Shown piece after piece: positions 15,494 to 24,558 of a DNA stretch of 64,000 bases. The stretch covers positions 1 to 64,000 of the forward strand of contig NZ_JAKGAP010000002.1 in NCBI RefSeq assembly GCF_021532375.1, given 5' to 3'. Under the pieces are notes generated by a model, which saw only the letters and a list, made by a program, of their open reading frames with translations, did no database searches and was not told the origin of the DNA. The DNA is from Paenibacillus alkaliterrae (lineage in GTDB: Bacteria; Bacillota; Bacilli; Paenibacillales; Paenibacillaceae). Made by a program: the position numbers and the translations under genes. How positions within the stretch are numbered: the stretch's first letter is position 1; each line of letters starts with the position of its first letter.

Positions 15494-17055
15494 AATGGGT
15501 TCGATCATGTGTAAACAAGGTTCATTATAATCTAGCTGTCCCGAATTTGGTTGAAGCGGCTTTGATGCGCAAGGAAGGAACAATTACTTCAACAGGAGCG
15601 TTTCAAGTGACTACGGGGAAATTTACAGGACGTTCACCAAAAGATAAGTTTGTTGTTAAAGAATCCCTTGTTGATCATCATATCGCCTGGGGGAAGGTGA
15701 ACCAGCCCATATCTCCAGCTCAATTTGAAAAAATTTATGATAAAGTGTTGAATTACATGCATGATCGTGAATTGTATGTATTTGACGGATATGCAGGAGC
15801 AGACGGAAATTACCGTCTTCCTATCCGAATAATTAACGAATATGCTTGGCATAATCTGTTCGTTCACCAATTATTTATTCGTCCGACGCAAGAAGAACTT
15901 GTTTCTCATCTTCCGGAGTTTACCGTTATTACGGTACCAGGTTTAAAGGCGGATCCGATCGAGGACGGGACGAATTCTGAAACGTTTGTTGTTGTCTCTT
16001 TCGAAAGAAAACTAATCTTGATCGGTGGCACAGAATACGCCGGAGAGATGAAAAAATCGATATTTACTGTACTTAATTTCCTCTTGCCGTTTAAAAACGT
16101 TTTTCCGATGCACTGCTCAGCGAATGTTGGGGATAAAGGTGATGTAGCGCTCTTTTTTGGTCTTTCGGGCACTGGAAAAACCACACTCTCAGCCGATAAT
16201 AACCGGCAATTGATAGGGGACGATGAACATGGATGGTCGGATCAGGGAGTTTTTAATTTTGAAGGCGGCTGCTATGCAAAATGTATAGACCTTTCCGTAG
16301 ACAAGGAACCACAAATTTGGAATGCTATTCAATTCGGAGCTGTCCTGGAGAATGTTGTTCTTGATCCTATAACCCATCTTGCTGATTATAATAATAAGTC
16401 TCTGACTGAAAATACGCGTGCAGCGTATCCGGTCAGTAATATACCGAATGCGGTCATTCCTGGTGTGGCTGGACATCCGCAAGTCGTGATTTTTTTAACA
16501 GCAGATGCTTTCGGCGTGCTGCCTCCCATATCTAAATTGACAAAAGAACAAGCCATGTATCACTTCTTGTCGGGGTATACGTCGAAATTGGCGGGAACGG
16601 AACGCGGGGTGATAGAACCCGAGGCGACATTCTCCGCATGTTTCGGAGCGCCGTTTCTTCCGCTTCAACCAACGTTTTACGCACGGATGTTAGGTGAAAA
16701 GATTGAGGAACATGAAGTGAAGGTCTATCTAGTGAATACGGGTTGGACCGGCGGTCCGTTCGGGGTAGGAAAGCGAATGAATTTATCCTATACTCGGGCT
16801 ATGGTAACGGCTGCCTTGAACGGAACGATAGAGCAGGCAAATTTTTCGGCCGATCCGATTTTTGGGCTCCAAATCCCTGATTTTGTGAAGGATGTGCCAA
16901 GCGAAGTTCTATACCCTCGAAATACATGGCAGGATAAAGAGGTATATGAAGAAGCGGCACGGGAACTTTCGGGACGTTTCATACGGAACTTTGAACAATT
17001 TACAGATGTGAACGAAGACATCCTGAATGCTGGACCGCAAATTCCGTTTGTTTAG
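15469..17055 (+). CDS. pckA: Phosphoenolpyruvate carboxykinase (ATP)
   Basis: This 528-residue enzyme converts oxaloacetate and ATP to phosphoenolpyruvate, the entry step of gluconeogenesis (EC 4.1.1.49). Length equals that of B. subtilis PckA. It has TGRSPKDKF, the kinase-1a P-loop [13 protein letters not shown] (about residues 230-242), the metal-binding IGDDEHGWS region, and the adenine-binding segment NTGWTGG. It overlaps the end of gapB by 25 bp in another frame; GGATGGGG before the ATG lies inside gapB. Pairing with GapB and the CcpN box upstream predicts repression on glucose. Confidence 0.97.
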   Translation: MANFVGSVEWVRSCVNKVHYNLAVPNLVEAALMRKEGTITSTGAFQVTTGKFTGRSPKDKFVVKESLVDHHIAWGKVNQPISPAQFEKIYDKVLNYMHDRELYVFDGYAGADGNYRLPIRIINEYAWHNLFVHQLFIRPTQEELVSHLPEFTVITVPGLKADPIEDGTNSETFVVVSFERKLILIGGTEYAGEMKKSIFTVLNFLLPFKNVFPMHCSANVGDKGDVALFFGLSGTGKTTLSADNNRQLIGDDEHGWSDQGVFNFEGGCYAKCIDLSVDKEPQIWNAIQFGAVLENVVLDPITHLADYNNKSLTENTRAAYPVSNIPNAVIPGVAGHPQVVIFLTADAFGVLPPISKLTKEQAMYHFLSGYTSKLAGTERGVIEPEATFSACFGAPFLPLQPTFYARMLGEKIEEHEVKVYLVNTGWTGGPFGVGKRMNLSYTRAMVTAALNGTIEQANFSADPIFGLQIPDFVKDVPSEVLYPRNTWQDKEVYEEAARELSGRFIRNFEQFTDVNEDILNAGPQIPFV

Positions 17056-17148
17056 AATCATTTGTTACTTGGACATAATTGATCGCCTCAATGATATATG
17101 GTATGATTGTGAGTTTGGGTAGGTTTTTTATAGACAGGAGCTGGGAAA

Positions 17149-17502
17149 ATGATGTATAACAATGAGATCCATAACCATTTTGCAGTAGAAGTTATGAAAT
17201 TAATTGGAAAGCAGGGTCTGATCCACTTGCAGAATGATACGGACTATAAATTAGTCGTTCAACGTTTTACAGGATTTGAAGCTGCGGAGTTTTATGATGA
17301 TGAAAAAGATCCGATGATATTCAAAATTTCATTTATCAATGAATCCGGCAGGGAAGACGCCATTGAAATTTGGGACAGCGCGATTGAGAAGCTTGACTTT
17401 ACGCAGCCGGAAGTGGAAGAAGAGTGGGTAACGGATGGACTCCGGTTTATGTTTGCTGCTCTGAAGGATGATAGCAACGCTATCGAATTTTATGGATTCT
17501 AA
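17149..17502 (+). CDS. Conserved hypothetical acidic protein, 117 residues
   Basis: This short soluble protein is rich in Asp and Glu, with alternating hydrophobic residues and no signal peptide or membrane helix. It starts at the first of two adjacent ATGs after AGGAG. The composition (EEWVTDGLRFMFAALKDD) and codon use look like a genuine gene. No family is recognised. It stands alone between pckA and a hairpin at 17558. Confidence 0.7.
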   Translation: MMYNNEIHNHFAVEVMKLIGKQGLIHLQNDTDYKLVVQRFTGFEAAEFYDDEKDPMIFKISFINESGREDAIEIWDSAIEKLDFTQPEVEEEWVTDGLRFMFAALKDDSNAIEFYGF

Positions 17503-17557
17503 ATGCAAGGCATCGTCTAACAAATCCGATTAGTTTGAAACAATCATAGTCAACAAA

Positions 17558-17589
17558 CGAACCCCAAGAGCTGTTGATCTTGGGGTTCG
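17558..17589. terminator. Strong hairpin between convergent small genes
   Basis: CGAACCCCAAGA (17558-17569) and TCTTGGGGTTCG (17578-17589) form a perfect 12-bp stem between the hypothetical gene ending at 17502 and the minus-strand gene ending at 17647. The T tail is weak on both strands. Confidence 0.55.
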
Positions 17590-17646
17590 CGTGTTACATG
17601 CGGATATCGATGTTTTGGCCCACGTCCCTAGCTACATTATCGCAAG

Positions 17647-17844
17647 CTACGATTCGTGAGGAATGTCGCATTTATTTCGGATAAAATGAATTTGGTTTCG
17701 AACCCGATTTAACTGCTGCTGCTTCTGCTCGTCGGATTGGCCTGCTTGTGCGGTCTGCTCCAGTTGTTCTAATTCCTGCAATAGGCTTGGTAAATCGGTT
17801 GATGCATTGGCGCAGTTATAGTCGATTTCTAGACTTTCGAGCAT
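17647..17844 (-). CDS. Small coiled-coil-like hypothetical protein, 65 residues
   Basis: The frame opens with an ATG 7 bp after a strong GGAGG. It codes for a Gln/Glu/Leu-rich helix (LLQELEQLEQTAQAGQ and EQKQQQLNRVRNQIHF) likely to form a coiled coil, with two Cys. No family is recognised. The ribosome binding site and the composition support a real gene. Confidence 0.65.
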   Translation of the reverse strand: MLESLEIDYNCANASTDLPSLLQELEQLEQTAQAGQSDEQKQQQLNRVRNQIHFIRNKCDIPHES

Positions 17845-18004
17845 GTTTGTTCCTCCAATTCCATTGGGTTAGGCCTCAGAATGGTAATTCAATGACCGTT
17901 TTATAGTATGATCTGTACGGTTATGGATATACATCTTGAAAACAGATACTAATCAAAAGGGCGGCTGCATACCTATATAGAAAGCGCTCAGGAGGCGGTT
18001 TCTG

Positions 18005-18154
18005 ATGGCTGCACAATATGCCTTTTTGGCCATTTGGCTATTAGGAATGTTTGGGATCATTGGGGTTGTTATCGGTGCTGTTGCGAGATTAGTGAGGTAT
18101 GATACGCTGTCGTATGATGAGCAATTCGTATGGGGGAGGCAGCTCCCCCGCTGA
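18005..18154 (+). CDS. Small single-pass membrane protein, 49 residues
   Basis: The ATG at 18005 follows AGGAGG with a 9-bp gap. The product has a long hydrophobic helix (AFLAIWLLGMFGIIGVVIGA) after a four-residue N-terminus, then a basic and polar tail (RLVRYDTLSYDEQF). A strong terminator follows at 18182, making this a complete single-gene unit. No family is recognised. Confidence 0.65.
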   Translation: MAAQYAFLAIWLLGMFGIIGVVIGAVARLVRYDTLSYDEQFVWGRQLPR

Positions 18155-18181
18155 TTTCAATTATAAAAAAAAGCTAGAAAG

Positions 18182-18227
18182 ATCCGGCTTTCGCAACCCA
18201 CCATTGCGAATATGCCGGATTTTTTTG
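18182..18227 (+). terminator. Intrinsic terminator
   Basis: ATCCGGC...TCGCAA pairs with TTGCGA...GCCGGAT, followed by seven T, just after the 49-residue membrane protein gene. Confidence 0.85.
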
Positions 18228-18309
18228 TCGCATCGGTATAGAAATTGTAGTGCTTTGGGCAATATAAATGTTGGCTAAATAATCTTGTTGCTTGAGAGGA
18301 GCGAATGAA

Positions 18310-18561
18310 ATGAACGATCTTACTGGCGGGCAAGACACGAGAGAGCAATTCGTGGCGGTGCAAAAAAACGGAGACGGCGATTTGACCGCATTCAAAACAA
18401 GTAACGGCCGCGTTCTTGATTACGCGACTGCACTGCAAGAGGTGCAGGCCGGCCATATTGCAGGCGTTAATACCTTTAAGGGCAGAGACGGGGAGGTTTA
18501 TATCCGCGGCGATGCAGACGGCGATCCGTCGAATAACCTGGATAACCTTCCTATCTTTTAG
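18310..18561 (+). CDS. DUF3892 family protein
   Basis: This 83-residue protein matches the DUF3892 pattern: EQFVAVQKNGDGDLTAFKT, a central YATALQEVQAGHIAGVN, then GRDGEVYIRGDADGD and a C-terminal NNLDNLPIF. The role of the family is unknown. The ATG at 18310 is chosen because AGGAG lies about 8 bp upstream; an in-frame TTG at 18292 has no such site. A terminator follows at 18603. Confidence 0.9.
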   Translation: MNDLTGGQDTREQFVAVQKNGDGDLTAFKTSNGRVLDYATALQEVQAGHIAGVNTFKGRDGEVYIRGDADGDPSNNLDNLPIF

Positions 18562-18602
18562 AACAGATCTTTAGCCTGAGATTAGTTTAGTCCATTATTA
18601 CG

Positions 18603-18637
18603 GAAAGGCGCCCTCGACCTAAGGAGCGCCTTTCTTT
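18603..18637 (+). terminator. Terminator after the DUF3892 gene
   Basis: GAAAGGCGC (18603-18611) and GCGCCTTTC (18626-18634) form a perfect 9-bp stem followed by TTT, between convergent genes. Confidence 0.75.
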
Positions 18638-18644
18638 GCGTTCT

Positions 18645-19370
18645 TTAAACCTCGTAACGCTCATGCGGCCTAACGATGCGCATATGACCTGTCCGGCCTT
18701 CGTAATCCTCGATTGCATCTCCGTAATGCATAAGCCATGTTTTCCTCTGAACAGACTCAGGAAGCGTTAGAAGCTCATCTAAACTGGCATGAACGACTCC
18801 CGGCGCTTCGAGCTGGCAGTCGTGAAAGATCGTGCTAATGCCCTGCTCGACGAGCTCCTGCAGCAGTCCGCCGTCAAATCGCATATCGGCTGAGTAAAAG
18901 AAGCGCTGGTTAAATAAGAAGGAATAACTTGGTTTGTTCTGAATATGCTTCGTTTGCAGCAGCTTTACATGAAGTCCGGGAGCGAGCGCTATATCTTTAT
19001 TCGCCTCAAGCGGACGTACGACAAAAAAGTCCTCGAGCTTATTCAGCGTTTCCTGCGTAAGACCGCCCTTAAGCGTATGCTCCCAAAGCGGTTCAATTAG
19101 AGTGTCGGCTATGTATAATACCGGCTTTCGGTTATATTTAAACATCATTTGAAACGCGAGCTCTTCCAATCCGCCAACATGGTCCCCATGTATATGGCTG
19201 ATAAGGACCGCATCCAGTTCGGGAAATGAAAAGCCCATTTGATGCAAAGCTTTTGGCAAAGTTATACCGCAATCTACAAGTAAACGAAAGCCGCCCGTTT
19301 CAATTAAGGCATTGTTATTATCGTATTTTTTCGCAAAAGCGCTTCCGGTTCCGACCATTTGAATGTGCAT
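18645..19370 (-). CDS. MBL-fold metallo-hydrolase
   Basis: This 241-residue protein of the metallo-beta-lactamase fold carries the zinc ligands HIHGDH at residues 59-64, a later His in the QTKHIQN stretch, Asp in YSADMRFDGG and a C-terminal LMHYGD. The layout is close to ribonuclease Z and PhnP-like hydrolases of phosphodiester or thioester bonds, but a specific substrate cannot be assigned. GAGGAGGG precedes the ATG. It stands alone, convergent with the DUF3892 gene. Confidence 0.88.
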   Translation of the reverse strand: MHIQMVGTGSAFAKKYDNNNALIETGGFRLLVDCGITLPKALHQMGFSFPELDAVLISHIHGDHVGGLEELAFQMMFKYNRKPVLYIADTLIEPLWEHTLKGGLTQETLNKLEDFFVVRPLEANKDIALAPGLHVKLLQTKHIQNKPSYSFLFNQRFFYSADMRFDGGLLQELVEQGISTIFHDCQLEAPGVVHASLDELLTLPESVQRKTWLMHYGDAIEDYEGRTGHMRIVRPHERYEV

Positions 19371-19498
19371 GGCAATCCCTCCTCGTCTTTCCTATATAAA
19401 TGTACCAAATAATAGGTGCAGATGACAATTGTTGAAGCACATTCGCCCTGATCTACATACAATGCTATAGCGGTACGCTTAGTGGAGGGGATTATGGG

Positions 19499-19702
19499 AT
19501 GAGCAAAGGAAAAGGGAAAACGGTTAAGAAAAAAAAACCGGCAAGTGATCGTAAGCACTATTCATACAAACTCGTGCTTTCCGATACTTGCGCAGTTTGT
19601 AAAACCCCTTGCACGCGAGGCATGAGCTATTTGGCAAGAATGAAACAGCCGGGGGCGGTTGGTAAGGGCGTTCCATGCATATTGACGAAAACGCTCGGGT
19701 AA
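19499..19702 (+). CDS. Small Lys-rich, Cys-containing hypothetical protein
   Basis: This 67-residue protein has a basic N-terminus (SKGKGKTVKKKKPA), then three clustered Cys (CAVCKTPC) and one more near the end (GVPC), a possible small zinc site. GGAGGGG precedes the ATG. No family is recognised. The basic region suggests nucleic acid binding, which is inference only. Confidence 0.6.
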   Translation: MSKGKGKTVKKKKPASDRKHYSYKLVLSDTCAVCKTPCTRGMSYLARMKQPGAVGKGVPCILTKTLG

Positions 19703-19856
19703 TTTTTTTATTTCCCAGGCAAGCGCAGTATTCAACATGTTTTGACACTCGCAGTCGAATGAAGCGAGGGACAAAAAAATTGTTCAGCAGCGCAACTTTG
19801 CATGAAACGGTGAGTATAACCATACATCCACGCAATCGGATGGAGGGTTTACATCT

Positions 19857-20420
19857 ATGAAGTTCAGAAAAGTAGTTATTTTGCTGACGTTGCTTTCGCT
19901 ATGGGGCGGATCGTTGTTGTTCGCGGACTCTGCAACGCAGAAGGTACGTGTCATTATTAACGGGATTGAGCAGGATGACGGAGGTTTAATTGCGGATAGT
20001 AGAACGTATTTGCCTCTTCGCGAGATAGCCTCAACTCTGCAAGCCATAGTCGAATGGGACAATCAGAGTAAACGGGCAACCGTTTATAAGCCTAACGTTC
20101 ATATGTTCCTCTTCCAAAACAATACGGTATTTGGAAATGTAGACAAAGGCTATCAAGGAAGCTTTAAGGTTTTTGCCCAAATTGATAATTTGAAGACTGA
20201 TATCGCAGCGGTTAGAGTATCGATCTTCGATCCTGGCGGCAAAGAGAAGGTTATTCAAACGGAAAATGTTAGCCCTAAAAGCGACAATTTCTGGTATGCT
20301 ACGGATCATATCGACTACAAATTCGAATCCAGCGGAAAATATCCGATTCGCTTCTCCATTAAGCCTAGAGGATCGGATGAGTGGACGGTCGTATCCGAGA
20401 AGCTAATTTCCTCTCGTTAG
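19857..20420 (+). CDS. Exported protein with copper-amine-oxidase N-terminal-like (stalk) domain
   Basis: This 187-residue protein has a signal peptide (hydrophobic stretch VVILLTLLSLWGGSLLFA, cleavage near residue 23). A short Cu_amine_oxidN1-type stalk domain follows: VIINGIEQDDG, then SRTYLPLREIASTLQA and a WDNQSKRATVY strand, typical of Paenibacillus extracellular proteins. The C-terminal half (about 75-187) is an unassigned beta-rich domain. No oxidase domain is present, so it is not an enzyme of that family. GGAGGG lies upstream. A terminator follows at 20436. Confidence 0.8.
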   Translation: MKFRKVVILLTLLSLWGGSLLFADSATQKVRVIINGIEQDDGGLIADSRTYLPLREIASTLQAIVEWDNQSKRATVYKPNVHMFLFQNNTVFGNVDKGYQGSFKVFAQIDNLKTDIAAVRVSIFDPGGKEKVIQTENVSPKSDNFWYATDHIDYKFESSGKYPIRFSIKPRGSDEWTVVSEKLISSR

Positions 20421-20435
20421 AGCGATTAGTTCCGC

Positions 20436-20470
20436 AAAGCGCCCCTTTCACAAGAAGGGGCGCTTTGTTT
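20436..20470 (+). terminator. Terminator after the stalk-domain protein gene
   Basis: AAAGCGCCCCTT (20436-20447) pairs perfectly with AAGGGGCGCTTT (20455-20466), followed by GTTTG. Confidence 0.8.
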
Positions 20471-20535
20471 GACCGTAAAAGCGTGTCGTGGTACGATACA
20501 ATAGTCTGTATATATCAACGAAATGAGGTAATATC

Positions 20536-20844
20536 ATGAGTGAGCATCAGCATGGAGACGATTGCGGCTGTGGGCACGACCACGAGCATGAAGAGCATGT
20601 CTTTATCGTAACTGACGATGAGGGCCAGGAACGCGAGATGGTCATGGTTTATACGTTTGAATCCGAAAATAATGTGTACGCGGTTCTGCTGGATCGTAAT
20701 GATCCGGAAGCGGACGGCGTTATTTTCCGTATTGAAGAAGAAAACGATGAATCGTTCCTGGTTGGCATCGAGGACGATGCCGAGTGGGATCGCGTTACTG
20801 CGATCTATGAGGAAATCGCTCGTACAGAGAGCGAAGGTCAATAA
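20536..20844 (+). CDS. DUF1292 family protein (YrzB-like)
   Basis: This 102-residue acidic protein has the DUF1292 core: FIVTDDEGQEREMVMVYTFE, a NNVYAVLLDRNDPEAD strand pair, and FRIEEENDESFLVGIEDD. The N-terminus is His/Cys-rich (HQHGDDCGCGHDHEHEEH), which could bind metal. In B. subtilis the homologue yrzB lies next to yrrK and yrzL; here the gene stands alone. Function is unknown. Confidence 0.9.
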   Translation: MSEHQHGDDCGCGHDHEHEEHVFIVTDDEGQEREMVMVYTFESENNVYAVLLDRNDPEADGVIFRIEEENDESFLVGIEDDAEWDRVTAIYEEIARTESEGQ

Positions 20845-20878
20845 TTAGCTCCTGTCCATAGAATTAGAAACGGGGAAA

Positions 20879-20913
20879 AGGATCTGCGAGCATATGCCGC
20901 AGATCCTTTTTTT
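20879..20913. terminator. Terminator after the DUF1292 gene
   Basis: AGGATCTGCG (20879-20888) and CGCAGATCCT (20898-20907) form a perfect 10-bp stem with seven T following; preceding A residues make it partly bidirectional, toward the convergent DUF1885 gene. Confidence 0.85.
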
Positions 20914-20925
20914 CTGTCCATATCG

Positions 20926-21342
20926 TTATTTCCGCGGATTATAATATATCGTTCGGCCGTTAAACATCGTAAGCTCTGCCTGAAGCTGCTTAGCCATATA
21001 TTTGCACAGCTCGTTCGCTTTTGCCTTATCGCCATGCGTAGCTTCGTCCGGAAGCACGACTTGGATGCACGGCACCGTGTTGCCCGCCACACTCATCGTT
21101 TCGCCAGGTCCGAAAATGATGTGTTTGTACAGGGGATTTGTACCCTTCAAATAAAACCAACGATCATCCTGCTTGGATTCGAATGTATAAGGAAAGGCTG
21201 CTTCTGCGTAATTCCAATCGAGCTGCGAGCCGGTTAGAGCGGTTTGCTCCCGATAATGCATGAGCTTACTCCGCACATCCTCTAACGTTAGCCTCTCGAC
21301 GGTTGAACCTTGCACGAATTTTATGTAAGCGCTTTGACTCAT
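20926..21342 (-). CDS. DUF1885 family protein
   Basis: This 138-residue protein shows the Bacillales DUF1885 layout: SAYIKFVQGSTVERLTLEDV, the WNYAEAAFPYTFE segment, WFYLKGTNPLY, and a C-terminal helix before RTIYYNPRK. Function is unknown. GAGGTGAG precedes the ATG. It stands alone on the minus strand, between terminators. Confidence 0.8.
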   Translation of the reverse strand: MSQSAYIKFVQGSTVERLTLEDVRSKLMHYREQTALTGSQLDWNYAEAAFPYTFESKQDDRWFYLKGTNPLYKHIIFGPGETMSVAGNTVPCIQVVLPDEATHGDKAKANELCKYMAKQLQAELTMFNGRTIYYNPRK

Positions 21343-21417
21343 TGCATCTCACCTCTGTCAACATCATAGCATGCCGGAAATAGGTTTACAATATGTGGCT
21401 AAACAGGGGGACGCCAT

Positions 21418-21462
21418 ATAAAAAAGCCGTCTACAGCAGACCCTCGGGCTGTGTAACGGCTT
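21418..21462 (-). terminator. Terminator of the decarboxylase gene
   Basis: On the minus strand AAGCCGT...ACAGC pairs with GCTGT...ACGGCTT and runs into a T tract (A tract at 21418-21425 on the plus strand), directly after the decarboxylase stop. Confidence 0.85.
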
Positions 21463-21470
21463 GCTTCTTG

Positions 21471-22949
21471 CTACGATATGGCTGTTTCCTCGACGATAAC
21501 CTTGACGAATTCAATGCTGCGGTCTTCGGGGCCCTTGACCGGCAAGCCGATCTCGACGTGCTCGACGATATAATTGATATTTTTTTGCGTGATGACCTCA
21601 CCCGGCAAGAGGATCGGGATGCCCGGCGGATAGACGTAAATAAATTCCGCAATGATACGGCCTGCGGATTCCTTGAACGGAATGGTTTCCGTTTCGCCGT
21701 AGAAAGCGTCACGCGGAGAAAGCGAGAGCTGCGGAATATCCGGAATTTTAACGATTAATTCACGCGCTTCGGCGCCTTCATGGAATCGCTCGGAGAGGCC
21801 TCGCAGCGCAATTATCAATTTTGACACGGAATCGGACGTATCTCCAGGCGTAACTAAGCACAGAATGTTATACATGTCGCTCATTTCAATTTCTACATTA
21901 TAGTTATCGCGGAGCCAATTTTCCGTTTCATAGCCGGTTATGCCAAGGTGGCGCACATGGATCGACACTTTGGTAGGATCGTAATCGTAGGTTGCCTCGC
22001 CGCCGAGAATATCTTCGCCGAAGCATTGCAGTCCCGGAATTTCATTTATTTGCTGACGGGCTTGATGGGCAAGCTGAATGGCTTGTTCAGCGAGAGCATG
22101 TCCATTCAGTGCAAGATTGCGCCTTGACGTATCAAGCGATGCGAGCAGAATATAGGACGTTGAGGTTGTCGTCAGCATGCTGATAACCGTTTGGATGCGG
22201 TGCGGGTTCACGCGTCCCTTACGAACGTTTAGCACAGAGCTTTGCGTCATGGAGCCGCCTAGCTTATGTACGCTGGTAGCCGCCATATCGGCGCCTGCTT
22301 GCATGGCGGACATGGGCAGCTTCTCGTGGAAATGGATGAGCACGCCATGCGCTTCGTCTACGAGCACCGGGATGTCGTAGCTGTGGACAAGATCGACAAT
22401 TTCCTTCAAGTTGGCACAAATGCCGAAGTAAGTCGGATTGATGACAAGCACGGCTTTTGCATCCGGATGACGTTCCAGCGCTTTACGTACGGATCGCGTT
22501 GTAATGCCGTGATCGATGCCCAGATTGTTGTCGCGCGCAGGCGAGATGAATACGGGTCTGGCTCCGGCAAATATGATTGCTGCCATAATCGATTTGTGAA
22601 CATTACGCGGTACGATGATTTTGTCGCCTGGTGCGCAAACGGTTAATATCATCGTCATGATGGCGCCGCTCGTTCCTTGCACGGAGAAATACGTATAGTC
22701 TGATCCGAAGGCATCTGCTGCAAGCTTCTGCGCTTCTTCGATAACGCCGGTTGGCTGATGCAGGTCATCGAGCGGTGCTATATTGATTAAATCGATTGAC
22801 AACGCATTATGTCCGATGAATTCGCGAAATTCGGAATCGCTGCCCAATCCTTTTTTATGTCCGGGAATGTGAAACTGAACGGGATCCTGCTCCGCATGTC
22901 GGCGAAGCGCGCTGAAGAGCGGGGTTTTGTTATGATCCATCGCTTTCAT
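21471..22949 (-). CDS. speA: Orn/Lys/Arg decarboxylase family protein, probable arginine decarboxylase
   Basis: This 492-residue fold-type I PLP enzyme has the Schiff-base lysine Lys229 in SVHKLGGSMTQSS, the cofactor Asp198 in DEAHG, and the N-terminal FHIPGHKKG of the short Gram-positive decarboxylases. B. subtilis SpeA (490 residues) makes agmatine for polyamine synthesis; YaaO-type paralogues are similar, so arginine versus lysine is not certain. Starts at 22949 or 22940 are both possible; GGCAGGG lies just upstream. It is divergent from the MFS exporter gene and has its own terminator. Confidence 0.85.
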   Translation of the reverse strand: MKAMDHNKTPLFSALRRHAEQDPVQFHIPGHKKGLGSDSEFREFIGHNALSIDLINIAPLDDLHQPTGVIEEAQKLAADAFGSDYTYFSVQGTSGAIMTMILTVCAPGDKIIVPRNVHKSIMAAIIFAGARPVFISPARDNNLGIDHGITTRSVRKALERHPDAKAVLVINPTYFGICANLKEIVDLVHSYDIPVLVDEAHGVLIHFHEKLPMSAMQAGADMAATSVHKLGGSMTQSSVLNVRKGRVNPHRIQTVISMLTTTSTSYILLASLDTSRRNLALNGHALAEQAIQLAHQARQQINEIPGLQCFGEDILGGEATYDYDPTKVSIHVRHLGITGYETENWLRDNYNVEIEMSDMYNILCLVTPGDTSDSVSKLIIALRGLSERFHEGAEARELIVKIPDIPQLSLSPRDAFYGETETIPFKESAGRIIAEFIYVYPPGIPILLPGEVITQKNINYIVEHVEIGLPVKGPEDRSIEFVKVIVEETAIS

Positions 22950-23115
22950 CCCTGCCTTTCATTAGAGGTTACAAACAAAGTTGAGTATAGCAAATACAGG
23001 GTGGATTGCAAGCTTCATTTTTGAGCGAAAGAGAACAAGCTTCATTTGTTCTTCAATTGTTCATACATGTCGCATAAATGATTATGGTAACATAGGTTGG
23101 TGGAGGGGTTGCAGC

Positions 23116-24309
23116 ATGAAAGATAAACGCATGATTATTGTAATGGCAATTTTGATGACAACATTTATAGGGTTTGGCATTATCATCCCGGTTATGCCGG
23201 AAATTATTCTAGCGACTGATCCGTCTCATGCAGAATTACATACGGGTCGGATGCTTGCTATCTACTCTCTCGTTGCCTTTATCTTGTCTCCGCTCTGGGG
23301 AAGCATGTCCGACCGGATCGGAAGAAGACCGATAATATTAGTGGGAGTGTTAGGTTTTGCGGCTAGTTTTCTGTTATTCGGCTTGTCCTCCGGCAATTTG
23401 GCGCTCATGTATCTTTCGAGGGTGCTTGGAGGTCTGTTCTCAGGTGCGGTCGCATCGGTGATTGTGGCATATGTGGCGGATATTACGCCGCCCGAGCAGC
23501 GTACGAAAGGGATGGGACTCGTCGGGATGTCCATTGGGCTTGGCTTTACGATTGGTCCGGGCTTTGGCGGCATGCTGAGCGTTATATCCCTGGAGACGCC
23601 GTTTTTTGCCGCCTCCGCCTTGGCGCTATTAACGTTTGTGCTGGCTGTTGTGAAGCTGAAGGAATCACTTGCGCCCGAGAAGCGGAGATCGATCTCTGAG
23701 AAGCGGGTTTCGCGCTGGTCAGCGTTCAGCGGGCCGCTTAAATATTTATACGTGTTGGCTTTTTTCGTTACGTTTACATTGGCGGGTCTGGAGGCTACCT
23801 TACAGTTTTTCGGTATTCGCCGCTTTGATGTTACGCCGTTTCAAGTCGGCATTATGTTTTTTGTATGCGGACTAGTCGGAGCGCTTGTGCAAGGAGGATT
23901 CGTGCGGCGGCGAATCAAGAAGGGGGATGAGCCGAAATATATTGCGATTGGCCTTGTGATCTCCGCATTAGGATTTTTCCTCCTGCTTGCCGCTCATTCC
24001 TTATGGTGGGCAACGCTGTCACTCGCCGTGTTCGGTATAGGAAATTCTTTGATTCGTCCTTGCGTTACCTCACTCATTACGCAGAAGACGACTGTCGGGC
24101 AAGGCGTTGCTTCGGGCCTCAGCTCGTCGATGGACAGCCTTGGCCGCGTCGCAGGTCCGCTGCTCGGGTCCTTCTTCTTTACGATCGAGTTAGGGCTCCC
24201 ATATTTGCTTGGCGGCATATTGTGCTTAGCAGCGCTGCTTTTACTCGTACGATTCAGGCAGCTGGACAAGATCAGCCAGAGGGAAGTTTCCGTCGATCCT
24301 GCGAAATAA
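23116..24309 (+). CDS. MFS drug-efflux type transporter (DHA1-like)
   Basis: This 397-residue protein has about 12 hydrophobic helices, the MFS motif A between helices 2 and 3 (GSMSDRIGRRP) and a motif-C-like helix 5 (GMSIGLGFTIGPGFGG), as in proton-driven multidrug or tetracycline-type exporters. The ATG at 23116 is preferred because GGAGGGG lies 9 bp upstream; the longer frame to 22981 has no helix or ribosome binding site support. Substrate is unknown. A strong terminator follows. It is divergent from the decarboxylase gene. Confidence 0.88.
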   Translation: MKDKRMIIVMAILMTTFIGFGIIIPVMPEIILATDPSHAELHTGRMLAIYSLVAFILSPLWGSMSDRIGRRPIILVGVLGFAASFLLFGLSSGNLALMYLSRVLGGLFSGAVASVIVAYVADITPPEQRTKGMGLVGMSIGLGFTIGPGFGGMLSVISLETPFFAASALALLTFVLAVVKLKESLAPEKRRSISEKRVSRWSAFSGPLKYLYVLAFFVTFTLAGLEATLQFFGIRRFDVTPFQVGIMFFVCGLVGALVQGGFVRRRIKKGDEPKYIAIGLVISALGFFLLLAAHSLWWATLSLAVFGIGNSLIRPCVTSLITQKTTVGQGVASGLSSSMDSLGRVAGPLLGSFFFTIELGLPYLLGGILCLAALLLLVRFRQLDKISQREVSVDPAK

Positions 24310-24324
24310 ATTAATATATAAATA

Positions 24325-24369
24325 AACAAGCCTGTTGTTCATAAGTTGATGAGCAACAGGCTTGTTTTC
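24325..24369 (+). terminator. Terminator of the MFS gene
   Basis: AACAAGCCTGTTG (24325-24337) pairs perfectly with CAACAGGCTTGTT (24354-24366), followed by TT. Confidence 0.85.
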
Positions 24370-24501
24370 GTTTAGGGCTTATGGGACGTACCTTGCTGTT
24401 GAAACTTAACGATGATTACGCTAATTTTATATAACACCTTGGACAAGATCAGCTTTTGAAATTGTTCTTGAAGATCTGGATGGAAAGGTATGGTTTTCCC
24501 C

Positions 24502-24558
24502 GACTTAGGTCGTAGCCTGCATCAGACTTAGGGCGAGATTAAAATATAGACCTAAGAC
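24502..24558. repeat. CTTAGG direct and inverted repeats upstream of the RND pump gene
   Basis: GACTTAGG occurs at 24502-24509 and 24525-24532 (23 bp apart), and an inverted copy CCTAAGAC at 24551-24558. CTTAGGTC (24504-24511) and GACCTAAG (24549-24556) form a perfect 8-bp inverted repeat. They lie 83 bp or more before the pump start, near a possible -10 (TATGAT, about 24583), so they are candidate regulator sites. Nothing else is visible in the 24370-24640 gap. Confidence 0.45.

Noticed and set aside
19857-20420. Copper amine oxidase enzyme
   Set aside because: Only the short N-terminal stalk-like domain is present; the catalytic domain is absent.
22981-23115. N-terminal extension of the MFS protein from an alternative start
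   Set aside because: The added 45 residues have no ribosome binding site, and the promoter region of the gene seems to lie here; ATG at 23116 has GGAGGGG.
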